Source: Chara braunii (taxonomy: Eukaryota > Streptophyta > Charophyceae > Charales > Characeae). From it: a DNA stretch of 29,977 bases. Location of the stretch: contig BFEA01000047.1 of the NCBI GenBank assembly GCA_003427395.1, forward strand, positions 363,627 through 393,603, written 5' to 3'. A model generated the notes under the pieces. That model was not told the origin of the DNA. It made no database searches and was given only the letters and a program-made list of their open reading frames with translations. The number at the start of each line of letters is the position of its first letter. Position 1 is the first letter of the stretch. This document shows positions 29,791 to 29,977 of this stretch, piece by piece. Position numbers and translations under genes: made by a program.

Positions 29791-29977
29791 CACGGGTGCA
29801 CAGCCCGTAGTTTGTTTGTTGATGTGGTTGGGGAAGGGTAAGGTAGTGATTATGATGTATGTATGTTTTGTCATGTTCTCTATACACAAGTAGAAGAGAG
29901 TGAGTGGGGGGAGGGTCCCGGTTGGTGCTTTATTCACTATGCTCATGGGACGCTGGACCCAGTTTCCAGCAGGTGGC

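Overview
The window is nuclear DNA of a photosynthetic eukaryote, most likely a streptophyte alga or early-diverging green plant. A Chara-type charophyte is my best guess, at low confidence. The evidence is one gene cut into short exons by multi-kilobase GT-AG introns, tRNA-derived SINEs, palindromic MITEs, long microsatellites, and a decayed plastid rpoC1 fragment of green-lineage type. Nothing looks bacterial: there are no operons, ribosome binding sites or CRISPR arrays.

The organising feature is the 5' part of one gene on the minus strand, a symplekin homologue (SYMPK; ESP4/TANG1 in plants, PTA1 in yeast), the scaffold of the mRNA 3'-end processing complex. I assembled six coding exons by eye: 28858-28563, 19651-19492, 15481-15389, 11368-11251, 9231-9060 and 808-634. 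The splice phases agree across all five junctions (2, 0, 0, 1, 2) and exon 6 ends in phase 0. Together they give 1014 nt, or 338 codons, covering the start Met and most of the N-terminal HEAT-repeat domain. The introns are about 8.9, 4.0, 4.0, 2.0 and 8.3 kb. The rest of the gene lies beyond position 1. The promoter and 5' UTR lie above 28858, with a G-box and a 16-bp perfect palindrome close to the start codon.

The rest is mostly intron filled with mobile and tandem DNA. Intron 5 (9059-809) holds three copies of a tRNA-derived SINE, two of them forming an inverted repeat with 147-bp arms; a 1.07-kb LTR-like element; the plastid rpoC1 fragment; one palindromic MITE; and several tandem duplications. 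Intron 4 holds a perfect double Tn5 mosaic end (10019-10056), which is a sequencing-library junction adapter left in the assembly and not biology. Intron 3 holds a 202-base gap inside a (CT)n/(CA)n microsatellite array. Intron 2 holds the second LTR-like element. Intron 1 holds two more MITEs, a RING-finger gene fragment and two 62-bp hammerhead-ribozyme-like motifs.

The strongest candidate for something undescribed is that motif pair (23910-23975 and 25102-25163, minus strand). Each has a CUGANGA box, a closed stem II and a stem I hairpin. Differences between the copies preserve pairing in stem I, including one compensatory base-pair change. The two possible cleavage positions are 1188 nt apart, in the sense direction of the host gene, which resembles retrozyme organisation. 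Both copies lack a complete GAAA core and a convincing stem III, so activity is not claimed.
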